This document shows positions 38,242 to 47,201 of a DNA stretch of 64,000 nucleotides, piece after piece (within the stretch, counting starts at the first letter, position 1; each line of letters starts with the position of its first letter). Location of the stretch: positions 806,001 to 870,000 of the forward strand of contig NZ_AP027081.1 of the NCBI RefSeq assembly GCF_030295425.1, given 5' to 3'. This DNA comes from Mesoterricola sediminis. Lineage in GTDB: Bacteria; Acidobacteriota; Holophagae; Holophagales; Holophagaceae. The notes below the pieces were generated by a model that ran no database searches, was not told where the DNA came from, and saw only the letters and a program-made list of their open reading frames with translations. A program made the position numbers and the translations under genes.

Positions 38242-38835
38242 ATGGCCAGTCCCCCCATCGCCCTGTTCGACATGGACGGCACCTTGGCCGACTACCATGG
38301 CCGGCTGCGGGCGGACCTGGCGCGGATCGCGGCCCCCGGGGAGGGCGTCGGGGACCTGTTCGGCGAGGGGGTGCCCGCCTACATGGAGGCCCGCCGGCAT
38401 GTCATCACCTCCCAGGCTGGTTGGTGGCTCGGCTTGGCGCCGTTCCCCCTGGGCTGGGACATCCTGCACCTGGTCCAGGACCTGGGCTTCCGGATCGTGG
38501 TGCTCACCAAGGGACCCTCGAGCAAGCCGGGCGCCTGGACGGAGAAGGTGCAGTGGTGCGACCGCCACCTCAAGGGGGTGGTGGAGGGCATCACCATCAC
38601 CCACGACAAGGGGCTGGTCTACGGCAAGGTCCTCGTGGACGATTACCCCGACTACATCGAACGCTGGCTGGCCTACCGGCCCCGGGGCATGGCGGTCATG
38701 CCCGCCCATCCCCACAACGAAGGGTTCTCCCATCCCCAGGTGGTCCGGTACGACGGCACCAACCTGGAGGCGGTGCGCCGGGCCGTGCTGGCCTGCCTCC
38801 GGCGGGACGACGCCTGCGAGGACGACGGGGCCTAG
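38242..38835 (+). CDS. HAD-family 5'(3')-deoxyribonucleotidase-like phosphatase
   Basis: 197 aa HAD hydrolase. Motif I IALFDMDGTLADYHG (nucleophile D10 and acid D12), motif II RIVVLTKGPSS, motif III/IV region VLVDDYPDYIERW (DDYP). This arrangement is that of the NT5C (5',3'-nucleotidase) subgroup, which removes phosphate from (deoxy)nucleotides. Cytoplasmic, single gene with its own terminator downstream. Confidence 0.82.
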   Translation: MASPPIALFDMDGTLADYHGRLRADLARIAAPGEGVGDLFGEGVPAYMEARRHVITSQAGWWLGLAPFPLGWDILHLVQDLGFRIVVLTKGPSSKPGAWTEKVQWCDRHLKGVVEGITITHDKGLVYGKVLVDDYPDYIERWLAYRPRGMAVMPAHPHNEGFSHPQVVRYDGTNLEAVRRAVLACLRRDDACEDDGA

Positions 38836-38939
38836 GAACCGCCCCGTACGTCGCCAGGCTCCAGGCGTCCCTGGTCCTGCTCCGGCACCCCGCGGCGGGC
38901 CCGGCAGGTCCGGGTCGCGGGCTTCGTTGCAATAAATAA

Positions 38940-38959
38940 CGACCTGATGGTCGGTTTTT
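38940..38959 (+). terminator. Rho-independent terminator after HAD gene
   Basis: CGACC-TGAT-GGTCG followed by GTTTTT, about 105 bp after the stop of the gene at 38242 and ahead of the lactate permease gene. Confidence 0.6.
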
Positions 38960-39017
38960 GGGCTAGTCTGGGCCATCCCGATCCATCCACAACCCACCGC
39001 GCGTGAAAGGACTGCCC

Positions 39018-40670
39018 ATGCCCTGGACCCAGAACTATTCCGCCCTGAGGGGGAGCCTCCTCCTCACCGCCCTCGTCGTCGCGCTGCCCATCGTCTTCCT
39101 GTTCTGGGCCCTCGCGGTCAAGCGCATGAAGGGCCATCTCGCGGGCCCCCTCACGCTGCTGCTGACCATCGTCATCAGCGTGGCGGTGTACCACATGCCC
39201 GTGAAGGCGGCGCTCTCGGCCAGCCTCCTGGGCATGGTGACGGGGCTCTTCCCCATCGGCTGGATCATCCTCACGGCGGTGTTCCTCTTCAACCTGACGG
39301 TGGAGTCGGGCCAGTTCGAGGTGATCAAGGCCTCCATCTCCTCCCTGAGCCCGGACCGGCGCGTGCAGGCCCTCCTCATCGCCTTCTCGTTCTCGGCCTT
39401 CATGGAGGGCGTGGCGGGGCAGGGCGCGCCGGTGGCGGTGGCGGCCGCGATGCTCATCGGGCTGGGGTTCCCGGCCCTGCCGGCGGCCGTCATCTGCCTG
39501 GTGGCCAACACGCCGCCCGTGCCCTTCGGGCCCGTGGGCGTGCCCACCCTCATGATGTCCACCGTCACCGGCATCCCCGGCACCGTGATGGCGCGGGCGG
39601 TGGGCTACGACATGGCGCTCTTCGCGCTGGGCATCCCCTTCTTCATGGTGTGGGTGATGGTGGGCTTCCGCCGGGCCCTGGAGGTGCTGCCCGCGGCGCT
39701 GGTGGCCGGGGCGAGCTACGCCGCCGCCTCCTTCGCCGTCTCCACCTGGTTCGGCCCCGAGCTGCCGGCCATCACCGCCTCCATCGTGAGCCTGCTCGCG
39801 CTGGTGGTCTTCCTGAAGTTCTGGCAGCCCGCCTCCGTGTGGACCTTCCCGGAGGAGGGGCGCGCCGCGGAGGTCCGCAGGCACTCCGCCGCCGAGGTGC
39901 TCCGGGCCTGGTCCCCCTTCATCATCCTCATGGTGATCATGGGCCTCTGGGGCACGCCCTTCTTCAAGAAGTGGGTGGCGGGCCACAACCTGTTCGTGAT
40001 GGTGAAGGAATGGCCCGGCCTCCACGGGCTCGTGCTGAAGGGCGCCCCCATCGTGGCCAAGCCGGCCGTCTACGGCGCCAACTACAAGTGGGACTACTTC
40101 GCCGCGCCGGGCACGGCCATGTTCCTGGCGGCGGTGCTCTCGACCTTCGTGCTCCGGCTCTCCCCCGCGACGAGCCTCCGGGTCCTGAGGCGCACGTTCC
40201 GGCAGCTGCGCTTCGCGCTGGTGACCCTGGCCTCCGTCATCGGCCTGGGCTTCCTGGCCAACTACTCCGGCATGTCCTTCACCCTCGGCCTGGCCTTCGC
40301 CGTCCTGACGGGGATGGCCTTCCCGGTGTTCTCGCCGGTGATCGGGCTGGTGGGCGTCTTCCTCACGGGCAGCGTGACCTCGTCGGCGGCGCTGTTCGGG
40401 AAGCTGCAGCAGGTGACGGCGATGCACCTCGGCCTGAACCCGGTGCTCACCACCTCGGCCAACCTCTTCGGCGGGGTCATGGGCAAGCTCATCTCGCCCC
40501 AGAGCATCGCCGTGGCCTGCGCGGCGGTCGGTCTTGTCGGCCAGGAGACGGACATTTTCCGGCGCACCCTCAAGTACTCGCTGATCCTCCTCTGCATCGT
40601 CATCGCCGTGGTGCTGGTCCAGGCCTTCGTCCTGCCCTGGATCCTCCCCGTCGCGCCCGCCGCAAGCTGA
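39018..40670 (+). CDS. lldP: L-lactate permease family transporter
   Basis: 550 aa, typical LctP length, with about 13-14 membrane segments. Imports L-lactate, D-lactate or glycolate with protons. Family landmarks: LFPIGWIILTAVFLFNLTVE, FSFSAFMEGVAGQGAPVAVA, ANTPPVPFGPVGVPT, and GSVTSSAALFGKLQ near the C-terminus. The ATG at 39018 follows AAAGGA; the earlier GTG at 39003 adds five residues. First gene of an operon with a cupin (22-bp gap) and a class-V aminotransferase, a setting that would fit glycolate as well as lactate. Confidence 0.93.
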   Translation: MPWTQNYSALRGSLLLTALVVALPIVFLFWALAVKRMKGHLAGPLTLLLTIVISVAVYHMPVKAALSASLLGMVTGLFPIGWIILTAVFLFNLTVESGQFEVIKASISSLSPDRRVQALLIAFSFSAFMEGVAGQGAPVAVAAAMLIGLGFPALPAAVICLVANTPPVPFGPVGVPTLMMSTVTGIPGTVMARAVGYDMALFALGIPFFMVWVMVGFRRALEVLPAALVAGASYAAASFAVSTWFGPELPAITASIVSLLALVVFLKFWQPASVWTFPEEGRAAEVRRHSAAEVLRAWSPFIILMVIMGLWGTPFFKKWVAGHNLFVMVKEWPGLHGLVLKGAPIVAKPAVYGANYKWDYFAAPGTAMFLAAVLSTFVLRLSPATSLRVLRRTFRQLRFALVTLASVIGLGFLANYSGMSFTLGLAFAVLTGMAFPVFSPVIGLVGVFLTGSVTSSAALFGKLQQVTAMHLGLNPVLTTSANLFGGVMGKLISPQSIAVACAAVGLVGQETDIFRRTLKYSLILLCIVIAVVLVQAFVLPWILPVAPAAS

Positions 40671-40692
40671 CCCCCTTCCCCAGGAGACCGCC

Positions 40693-41103
40693 ATGCCCGC
40701 CCCTGATCCGACCACCCTGAAGGGCCTCGTCGATTCGACGCCGGCCGAAAGCTTGCTCATTCGCTTGGCCGACTACTATGCCGGCCGCACCCTCCCCGAG
40801 AAGGGCGTGGACAGCGAGGTGAAGTACGACTGCCCCCGGACCCAGCTGATGGTGCGCACCCTCGTGAAGGGCTCCAGCATCGGCGCCCACTTCCACACCG
40901 TCAGCGACGAATATGTGATCGTCGTGGGGGGACGGGGCGAAATCCTGGTCAACGGCACGTGGAAAACGGTGAAAATGGGTGACGTGCACGTCTGCCCCCG
41001 GGGGATCGTCCACGACACGCGGGCGCCGGAGGAGAACCTCCGCTACCTGTCCATCTTCACGCCGCACCTTCCCCCGGGAACTGACATCAACTGGATCCAG
41101 TAG
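40693..41103 (+). CDS. Cupin-domain protein
   Basis: 136 aa single cupin. Motif 1: GSSIGAHFHTVSDEYVIVVGG (metal ligands H, H, E), motif 2: GDVHVCPRGIVHDTRA (H). An N-terminal extension of about 45 residues (DSTPAESLLIRLADYYAG) precedes the barrel. Exact substrate unknown; such cupins often act as small-molecule isomerases, dioxygenases or sensors. It lies between lldP and the aminotransferase with short gaps (22 and 9 bp), so it probably acts on or senses an intermediate of the same pathway. Confidence 0.8.
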   Translation: MPAPDPTTLKGLVDSTPAESLLIRLADYYAGRTLPEKGVDSEVKYDCPRTQLMVRTLVKGSSIGAHFHTVSDEYVIVVGGRGEILVNGTWKTVKMGDVHVCPRGIVHDTRAPEENLRYLSIFTPHLPPGTDINWIQ

Positions 41104-41112
41104 GAGGCGCCC

Positions 41113-42255
41113 ATGCGCGAAGAGACCCTGACCATGATTCCCGGCCCGACGCCGGTGCATCCCGCCATTCTCGGCGCCCTGGCCAGGCCGACGGTGAGCC
41201 ACGTGGCCCCCGGCTTCGTGGCCGAATCGAAGGAGGCCATCGACGGCTTCCGCAGGCTCTGCCGCTCCGAGAAGGGGCAGGCCTTCGTCGTCGCCGGCGG
41301 CGGCACGCTGTCCATGGAGATGGCGGTGGTGAACCTGGTGGCCCCGGGCGAGAAGCTGCTGGTGGTCAGCCACGGCTACTTCGGCGACCGCTTCATCGAC
41401 CTGGCCCAGTCCTTCGGGATCCAGGTGGACGCGCTCAAGGCGGAGTGGGGCAAGGTCGTGCCCCCCGCGGAACTGGAGGCGAAACTGAAGGCGGGCTCGT
41501 ACGCGGCCGTCACCATCACCCACGTGGACACCTCCACGGGCACCCTCAGTCCCGTGGCCGAGTACGCCAAATTCCTCAAGGGCCGTCCCGAGATGTTCAT
41601 CCTGGACGGCGTCTGCGCCACGGGCGGCGTGGACGAGCGCATGGACGACTGGGGCGTGGACGTGATCCTCACCGCCCCCCAGAAGGCCATCGCGGCCCCG
41701 CCGGGGGTGGCCCTGGTGACCTTCTCCGAGCGGGCGCTGGCGCGCCGGCAGGCCCGGGCCTCGGTCCCCGGCTACTACGCCGACATCCTGCGCTGGCTGC
41801 CCATCATGCAGGATCCGGGCAAGTACTTCTCCACCCCCGCGGTCAACGAGGTCACCGCCCTGGCGGAGGCCCTGCGCATGATCCACCGGGAGGGCCTCGA
41901 CGCCCGCTTCGCCCGGCATGCCCGCATCGCCCAGGCTGTGCGGGCGGGCGTGGCGGCCCTGGGCCTGGAGCTCTTCACCGATGCGGGCAACCGGGGCGAC
42001 ACCCTTTCCGTCATCCGGCTCCCCGAGGGCGTGGAGGACCTGGCCTTCCGCAAGGGCATGGCCGAGCGCGGCATCGTCGTGGCCGGCGGGCTGGGTCCCA
42101 TCGCGGGCAAGACCTTCCGCCTGGGCCACATGGGCAACATCGCGGCCGGCGAGATCACCGCCGTGCTGAAGGCCCTGGAGGAGACGCTCGCTTCCCTGGG
42201 CGTCAAGGTCACCCCCGGCGCCGCGGTCGCCGCGGCCGCGCCCTTCCTGCCCTGA
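41113..42255 (+). CDS. Class-V aminotransferase (alanine-glyoxylate / serine-pyruvate type)
   Basis: 380 aa fold-type I PLP enzyme. IPGPTPVHPAIL at the N-terminus, VVAGGGTLSMEMAVVN (PLP phosphate binding) near 60, DGVCATGGVDERMDDWGVDV (Asp pairing with the PLP pyridine) near 175, and the Schiff-base lysine in TAPQKAIAAPPG near 195. Family members convert glyoxylate to glycine or serine to hydroxypyruvate. With an upstream lactate/glycolate permease and a cupin, glycolate or glyoxylate use is a sensible inference, though a glycolate oxidase is not in the window. Confidence 0.88.
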   Translation: MREETLTMIPGPTPVHPAILGALARPTVSHVAPGFVAESKEAIDGFRRLCRSEKGQAFVVAGGGTLSMEMAVVNLVAPGEKLLVVSHGYFGDRFIDLAQSFGIQVDALKAEWGKVVPPAELEAKLKAGSYAAVTITHVDTSTGTLSPVAEYAKFLKGRPEMFILDGVCATGGVDERMDDWGVDVILTAPQKAIAAPPGVALVTFSERALARRQARASVPGYYADILRWLPIMQDPGKYFSTPAVNEVTALAEALRMIHREGLDARFARHARIAQAVRAGVAALGLELFTDAGNRGDTLSVIRLPEGVEDLAFRKGMAERGIVVAGGLGPIAGKTFRLGHMGNIAAGEITAVLKALEETLASLGVKVTPGAAVAAAAPFLP

Positions 42256-42270
42256 TCCGACGGGTTGTCG

Positions 42271-42302
42271 CGAGGCCCCCGGACCCCGGTCCGGGGGCCT
42301 CG
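42271..42302. terminator. Bidirectional terminator hairpin
   Basis: CGAGGCCCCCGGACC and GGTCCGGGGGCCTCG form a perfect 15-bp stem around CC, midway between the convergent ends of the aminotransferase gene (42255) and the secreted-protein gene (42305). No T-run, but position and stability support a terminator. Confidence 0.7.
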
Positions 42303-42304
42303 GT

Positions 42305-42721
42305 TCATCGGCCGCCGATCTCCAGCTCCAGGCGCACCTCGCCGGAATCGAAGACCCCCGCGGCCACGCCGGGCACCACGTGGAGGACGAGCCCCCGCAG
42401 GCCCCTGGGGTCCACCCGGCCGCCAGGGTCCTTGAACACCGTGGCCACCACCTTCCCGGCGCCGTCCCGGAAGGTGATGCGCAGGTGGCGCAGGATGCGG
42501 GGGCCATCGCCGGGCAGGATGCCCTTCCAGCGGTGGACGAGGGGCCGAGCGGGATCGGGCCAGGGGCAGGTTCCGGAGAAGGTCGTCACCTCGCCGCCGG
42601 GGGCGGCGGCCCGGAAGGCCACCTCGGCGGTCAGGGGCCCGGGGGTGGGCACGGGGTCCACCCGCAGCACCCCGTCCAGGGGGTGGGCCAGGGCGGCGGC
42701 GAGGAGGAGGGCGGGGAGCAT
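42305..42721 (-). CDS. Small secreted hypothetical protein after motB
   Basis: 138 aa with a short signal peptide (MLPALLLAAALAHP). The mature part is beta-rich (LTAEVAFRAAAPGGEVTTFS, LRHLRITFRDGAGKVVATVF). No family recognised. It starts 4 bp after the motB stop, so it belongs to the motAB operon; a role near the flagellar stator is possible but unproven. Confidence 0.65.
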   Translation of the reverse strand: MLPALLLAAALAHPLDGVLRVDPVPTPGPLTAEVAFRAAAPGGEVTTFSGTCPWPDPARPLVHRWKGILPGDGPRILRHLRITFRDGAGKVVATVFKDPGGRVDPRGLRGLVLHVVPGVAAGVFDSGEVRLELEIGGR

Positions 42722-42725
42722 GGGC

Positions 42726-43598
42726 CTACTTGCCCTTGGGCTTGGCCTTCTGCCGGTCCTGCTCGGCCTTTTCGGTGGCGCTGCTGAGGACCACGATGGA
42801 AATGCGGCGGTTCATGGGGTCCTTGGGATCCTTGCCCTCCAGGGGCTGGGTGTCCGCGTAGCCGGTGACCCGGCGGACCTGGCCCGCGCGGAGGCCGGCG
42901 GATTCCAGGACCCGGCGGGCGGAGTTGGCCCGGTCGGCGCTCAGCTCCCAGTTGGTGTAGGCCTGCTTGGGGTACTGGACGGCGTCCGTGTGCCCCCCGA
43001 TGAGGATGTGGTTCGGCAGCTTGCCCAGTTCCTTGGCGATTTCCTTGAGGATGGTCAGGGTGTAGGGCTTGAGGGTGGCGCTGCCCGAATCGAAGAGGAC
43101 CTGGGCCGCCCGGTCCTGGAGCTGGATCCGGAGGCCCTCGTCGGTGAACTCGAAGCTGATCTGGTCCTGGAAGGTCTGGAGGACCTTGTCCTCGTGGAAG
43201 GCCTTGTCGATGGTCTTGGCGGTCTCCTCCATGGCCTTCTGCTCGGCCTCGATCGCCGCCCCTTCGAAGTCCACGTTCTCGGGGCCGCTGCCCCCGTCGC
43301 CGGTGCCCTCCTTCATGCCTCGTCCGCCCGGCAGGATGCCTCCCTTTTCCAGCTTGTAGGCCTCCATGATGGCCTTGCCCTTTTCCGTGTTGAAGAAGTT
43401 GGGGTCCTGGAAGGAACCGGCGATGCCCGCCTTGGTGTTCTGGGAGCTGGAGTTGAGCAGCCACATGAGCAGGAAGAACGCCATCATGGCCGTCACGAGG
43501 TCGGCGTAGGCCACCTTCCAGGCGCCGCCGTGGGCGGCGGCGTGGCCGCCCTTCTTCTTGACGAACTTGATTTTGACTTCCGGTTGCTGCTCGGCCAT
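42726..43598 (-). CDS. motB: Flagellar stator protein MotB
   Basis: 290 aa. N-terminal charged region and single membrane helix (AYADLVTAMMAFFLLMWLLN; the conserved proton-carrying Asp is the D of YADLVTAMMAF), a plug/linker segment, and a C-terminal OmpA/MotB peptidoglycan-binding domain (about 145-270) with LIGGHTDAVQYP and NWELSADRANSARRVLES. With MotA it forms the proton-driven stator anchored to peptidoglycan. The N-terminal stretch KKKGGHAAAHGGAWKVAYAD is standard. 3 bp after motA. Confidence 0.95.
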   Translation of the reverse strand: MAEQQPEVKIKFVKKKGGHAAAHGGAWKVAYADLVTAMMAFFLLMWLLNSSSQNTKAGIAGSFQDPNFFNTEKGKAIMEAYKLEKGGILPGGRGMKEGTGDGGSGPENVDFEGAAIEAEQKAMEETAKTIDKAFHEDKVLQTFQDQISFEFTDEGLRIQLQDRAAQVLFDSGSATLKPYTLTILKEIAKELGKLPNHILIGGHTDAVQYPKQAYTNWELSADRANSARRVLESAGLRAGQVRRVTGYADTQPLEGKDPKDPMNRRISIVVLSSATEKAEQDRQKAKPKGK

Positions 43599-43601
43599 GG
43601 G

Positions 43602-44474
43602 TTACCGCGGCTTGATCTGGCGCACCACCTCTTCCAGCTCGGAAGCGCCGGGGCGTTCGGGGCCGGGGATGTTGCGGCGGGCGAATTCGACCGCGGTCAC
43701 GGGGGCGGCGCCGTTGCCGAAGGCCACCAGGCCGGCCCGGAGGGCGTTGAAGAAATGGCTCTCGGCGGCGTTCACCTGGTCGATGTGCTTGGCCAGGGGG
43801 GCGAACACGCCGTAGGCCAGGAAGATGCCGAGGAAGGTGCCCACCAGGGCGGAGCCGACCTTGCCGCCGATGACGTTGGGGGGCTGGTCCAGGAAGCCCA
43901 TGGTGATCACCACGCCCATGACGCAGGCGCAGATGCCGAAGGCGGGGAACCCGTCGGCCATCACGTTCACGGCGGCCCCGGGGGCGGCGCTCTCGGCGTG
44001 GTGCACGTCCAGGTCCATGTCCATCACCTGGTCGATCTCGTCGATCTTGGCCGAACCGTTGATCAGGAGCTTCATGGAGTCGCAGAAGAAGTCCATGGCG
44101 TGGTGATCGTTGGCGACGGCGGGGTATTTCTTGAAAATACTCGAGCTGTGGGGGTCGTTGACGTCCTGCTCCAGGGCGAGGAGGCCCCCCTTCTTGATGT
44201 TGACGTAGACCTCGTACTGCATCATGAGCGATTCCATGTACACCGCCTTGGTGTACCGGCTGCCCTTCAGGGGCTTGGCGAGGTTGGACACCACGGATTT
44301 GATGGTATTCATGGTGTTGCCCGCCAGGAAGGCGCCGATGGCGGCCCCCAGGAGGATGGTGCCCTCGGCCGGCAGGGGCTCCATGAGGACGTGGATCTTG
44401 CCACCCTCCATGGTGTAGCCAGCCAGCACGGCGCCAATGACGACGACAAGGCCAATAATGAAAAACATGTACAA
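43602..44474 (-). CDS. motA: Flagellar stator protein MotA
   Basis: 290 aa, four membrane helices (IIGLVVVIGAVLAGYTMEGG; GTILLGAAIGAFLAGNTM; FPAFGICACVMGVVITMGFL; GSALVGTFLGIFLAYGVFAP) and the large cytoplasmic loop between TM2 and TM3. The torque-generating charged residues lie in that loop. First gene of motA-motB-hypothetical, divergent from the nitronate monooxygenase-like gene (126 bp between starts). Confidence 0.95.
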   Translation of the reverse strand: MYMFFIIGLVVVIGAVLAGYTMEGGKIHVLMEPLPAEGTILLGAAIGAFLAGNTMNTIKSVVSNLAKPLKGSRYTKAVYMESLMMQYEVYVNIKKGGLLALEQDVNDPHSSSIFKKYPAVANDHHAMDFFCDSMKLLINGSAKIDEIDQVMDMDLDVHHAESAAPGAAVNVMADGFPAFGICACVMGVVITMGFLDQPPNVIGGKVGSALVGTFLGIFLAYGVFAPLAKHIDQVNAAESHFFNALRAGLVAFGNGAAPVTAVEFARRNIPGPERPGASELEEVVRQIKPR

Positions 44475-44600
44475 AGCTCCCCGAGGCTTTTCGGAATCTG
44501 GACCGGACCCCTTAAATCTAGCCTAGTTGGACCCCCCCTCTGTCATGCTGAATTCTGAAATGGCCCTGCGGAGTCCCCCAGGCCCCACGGAGGAGATCCC

Positions 44601-46355
44601 ATGACCTGCTCCCAGCCCTTCCGGGCGGACAACCCATTGTTCTTTCAAGGGTGGCACCCCTTTTCCGCCGACGCGCTGACGGCGGCCTTCGCCGGGGCTG
44701 GGGGCCTGGGCGTCATCCGCATGCCGGCCTTCCCGGATGGGGAGGCCCTCGTGGAGCGCCTGGCCGAACTGCGCCGGGCCGGCCAGGTGGGCATGGACAT
44801 GCGCGGGGTCCTGGGCGACCTGTCCGGACGCATGGAACATGCGGCCAAGCAATTGTCGGCCTTCGTCGTCCACGGGTCGGAGATCGTTCCCGCCCGCCTC
44901 GAGGCGCTCAAGGCCTGGGGCGTGCCCCGCGTCGTGGAAGTGAGGGACGCCCTGGAGGCCAAGCTCGCCGCGGCCCAGGGGGCGTCCGCCCTGCTCGTGG
45001 CCGAGGGCGAGGCCCTGGCCGAACGGCTCCGCCGCATGGCCCGGGAGACCGGGCTGCCCTGTTTCGCGCCCGCCGCGGGCGCCGCCGAGGGCGAGGCCCT
45101 CCTGGCCGGGGGCGCCTCCGGGCTCCAGCTGCGGGGCCCCTCCCTCCTGCGGGAAGGCGCCGCGGACTTCCTCGAGGGCTTCCGGCGCCGGATGGCCCAG
45201 GCCCTGGAGCGCCCGGCCCTGGAGGCCCTGGTGGGCGCCCCCCAGGCCGAACTGCCCCGGCTGCGCATCCGCAACCTGGACATCCCCTATCCCGTCATCC
45301 AGGGCGGCATGGGCATCGGCGTCTCCTGGGAGAACCTGGCCGGGAACGTCGCCCGGTGCGGCTGCGTGGGCATCGTGTCCGCCATCGGCACCGGCTACCG
45401 CTACCCGGAGCTCGCCGCCCACGTGGCGGGTCGCCCCAGCCAGCCCGAGAACCTGAACAGCTCCGAGGCCCTCACCCGCATCCTCCACAGCGCCCGGGAG
45501 ATCGCGGGCCCCAAGGGGGTCATCGGGGTGAACATCCTGTGCGCCATCAATGACTACGATCGGGTGGTCCGGGATTCGGTCGCCGCCGGCGCCCAGCTGA
45601 TCATCTCCGGCGCGGGCCTGCCCCTCGGGCTCCCCGGGCTGGTGGGGGACGCGGACGTGGCCCTGGTGCCCATCGTCTCCTCGGCGCGGGCCCTCAAGCT
45701 GATCTGCAAGACCTGGCAGCGCAAGTACGACCGGCTCCCCGACGCCGTCGTCCTGGAGGGCCCCGAATCCGGCGGCCACCAGGGCTTCTCGCTGGAGCAG
45801 TGCACCGATCCCGCCTACAGCCTGGAGGCCCTGGTGCCCGAGGTGGTGGCCGAGCGCAACGCCTGGGGCAGCTTCCCCGTCATCGCCGCCGGGGGCGTCT
45901 GGGACCGGGCCGACATCGACCGCCTCCTGGCCCTGGGGGCCGACGGCGTCCAGATGGCGACCCGCTTCATCGGCACCTTCGAGTGCGACGCCCACCCCCG
46001 CTTCAAGGAGGTCATCCTCCGCGCGGACAAGAGCACCATCGCCCTCCATGGGTCTCCCGTGGGCATGCCGGCCCGGGGCGTGAAAACCCCCCTCCACGCC
46101 CGCATCGCCATGGGCACCGCCCCCCGCATCCGCTGCATCTCCAACTGCGTGGCCCCCTGCGGGCACGGCAAGGGCGCGGCCGAGGTGGGCTACTGCATCG
46201 CGGACAGCCTGGGCGACGCCTGGGGCGGGGACGTGGAGCAGGGGCTCTTCTTCACCGGCAGCAGCGGCTGGAAGCTCCGCGAACTGGTCCACGTGCGGGA
46301 CCTGGTGGGGGAGATCACCCAGGACTACGGCCTGTCGCGCCTGCGGGAAGCCTAG
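44601..46355 (+). CDS. Nitronate monooxygenase-like flavoprotein with duplicated N-terminal barrel
   Basis: 584 aa, about 200 longer than usual. Residues about 225-584 form a complete 2-nitropropane dioxygenase/nitronate monooxygenase: PVIQGGMGIGVSWENLAGNV, GVNILCAIND, LEGPESGGHQG, PVIAAGGVWDRADIDRLLAL, GADGVQMATRFIGTFE and NCVAPCGHGKGAA. Residues 1-215 look like a degenerate first half of the same fold (FQGWHPFSADALTAAFAGAG; GVIRMPAFPDGEALVERLAE) without the flavin-binding motifs. The active part would oxidise nitronates using FMN, or act as an enoyl reductase of the FabK type. Start follows GGAGATCCC. Standalone gene. Confidence 0.82.
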   Translation: MTCSQPFRADNPLFFQGWHPFSADALTAAFAGAGGLGVIRMPAFPDGEALVERLAELRRAGQVGMDMRGVLGDLSGRMEHAAKQLSAFVVHGSEIVPARLEALKAWGVPRVVEVRDALEAKLAAAQGASALLVAEGEALAERLRRMARETGLPCFAPAAGAAEGEALLAGGASGLQLRGPSLLREGAADFLEGFRRRMAQALERPALEALVGAPQAELPRLRIRNLDIPYPVIQGGMGIGVSWENLAGNVARCGCVGIVSAIGTGYRYPELAAHVAGRPSQPENLNSSEALTRILHSAREIAGPKGVIGVNILCAINDYDRVVRDSVAAGAQLIISGAGLPLGLPGLVGDADVALVPIVSSARALKLICKTWQRKYDRLPDAVVLEGPESGGHQGFSLEQCTDPAYSLEALVPEVVAERNAWGSFPVIAAGGVWDRADIDRLLALGADGVQMATRFIGTFECDAHPRFKEVILRADKSTIALHGSPVGMPARGVKTPLHARIAMGTAPRIRCISNCVAPCGHGKGAAEVGYCIADSLGDAWGGDVEQGLFFTGSSGWKLRELVHVRDLVGEITQDYGLSRLREA

Positions 46356-46436
46356 CCTAGCCTGGTCCCTGCCCGGGTCGGGGCCGTTCGCGCCGGCGGA
46401 CCGGGGCGTAGGTCGGGGCCAGGGGCGGGGATCGTC

Positions 46437-47186
46437 CTACATGCGGTAGAGGTAGAGGCAGGCGTCTCGGCGGCCCGGGAGGGGAATCCGGGCCTCCGGG
46501 GTCACGCCCGGAATCTCGAAGGTGTTGGAGACGAGGAGGGTGCCCGGGCGCATCTCCCGCCGGGCCTTCTCCCACAGCCGGGGCATGGGGGCCGGGCTGA
46601 GGAAGGCGTAGACGACGTCGTAGCCCGCCAGGTCCAGGGCCCAGAGGCTGCCCAGACGGACCGCGCAGTTCCCCCGCAGGGGCAGGGTGCGGAGCCAGGC
46701 GACGAGGAAGGGGAAGGGGGAGGCCTCCACCCCGAGGAAGAAGCCATCCGGCCGGTTCCGGGCCAGGTGGGCCAGGGGCCCTCCGAAGCCCGCGCCCAGG
46801 TCGGCGAAGCGCAGGAGGGAGGCCGGGCACAGGCCGAGGAGGGCCGCCCAGGCGGCGCGGTTGGAGTGGTAGAGGGGCACCCGGGTGAAGAGGCCGCCTC
46901 CGAAAACGAGGAGGAGCAGGAGGAGGCCCAGGGGCCAGGTCCAGGCCGGCAGGGCGCTGCGGAGCAGGGCGTCCATGGCCCAGGGCAGGAGGAGCAGTGG
47001 CGCCACCCAGCCCGGGGCCAGGCCGAAGCCGAGGCCGGCCCCGGCGGCCAGGATGCCCATGATCCCGACCGCCTTCGCCCCCTGGAGGGCGGCGGGGAGC
47101 AGGCCGGCCCGGGCCACCGCGAGCAGGAGGAGGTAGGCCAGGACCAGGGCGGCGCAGGCCCGCAGGACGGGGGGAAGGCGGTGCAT
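46437..47186 (-). CDS. Membrane-anchored class I SAM methyltransferase
   Basis: 249 aa. The first 105 residues contain three to four hydrophobic segments (ALVLAYLLLLAVARAGLLPA; GIMGILAAGAGLGFGLAPGW; WTWPLGLLLLLLVFGGGLF). The remainder is a Rossmann-like methyltransferase domain with motif I FADLGAGFGGPLAHLA near 127, motif II LGVEASPFPFL near 150, and YDVVYAFLSPAPMP near 188. Substrate unknown; anchoring suggests a lipid, quinone or membrane-protein target. No operon partner on this strand. Confidence 0.7.
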   Translation of the reverse strand: MHRLPPVLRACAALVLAYLLLLAVARAGLLPAALQGAKAVGIMGILAAGAGLGFGLAPGWVAPLLLLPWAMDALLRSALPAWTWPLGLLLLLLVFGGGLFTRVPLYHSNRAAWAALLGLCPASLLRFADLGAGFGGPLAHLARNRPDGFFLGVEASPFPFLVAWLRTLPLRGNCAVRLGSLWALDLAGYDVVYAFLSPAPMPRLWEKARREMRPGTLLVSNTFEIPGVTPEARIPLPGRRDACLYLYRM

Positions 47187-47201
47187 GCCATGGATTATGC
47201 C

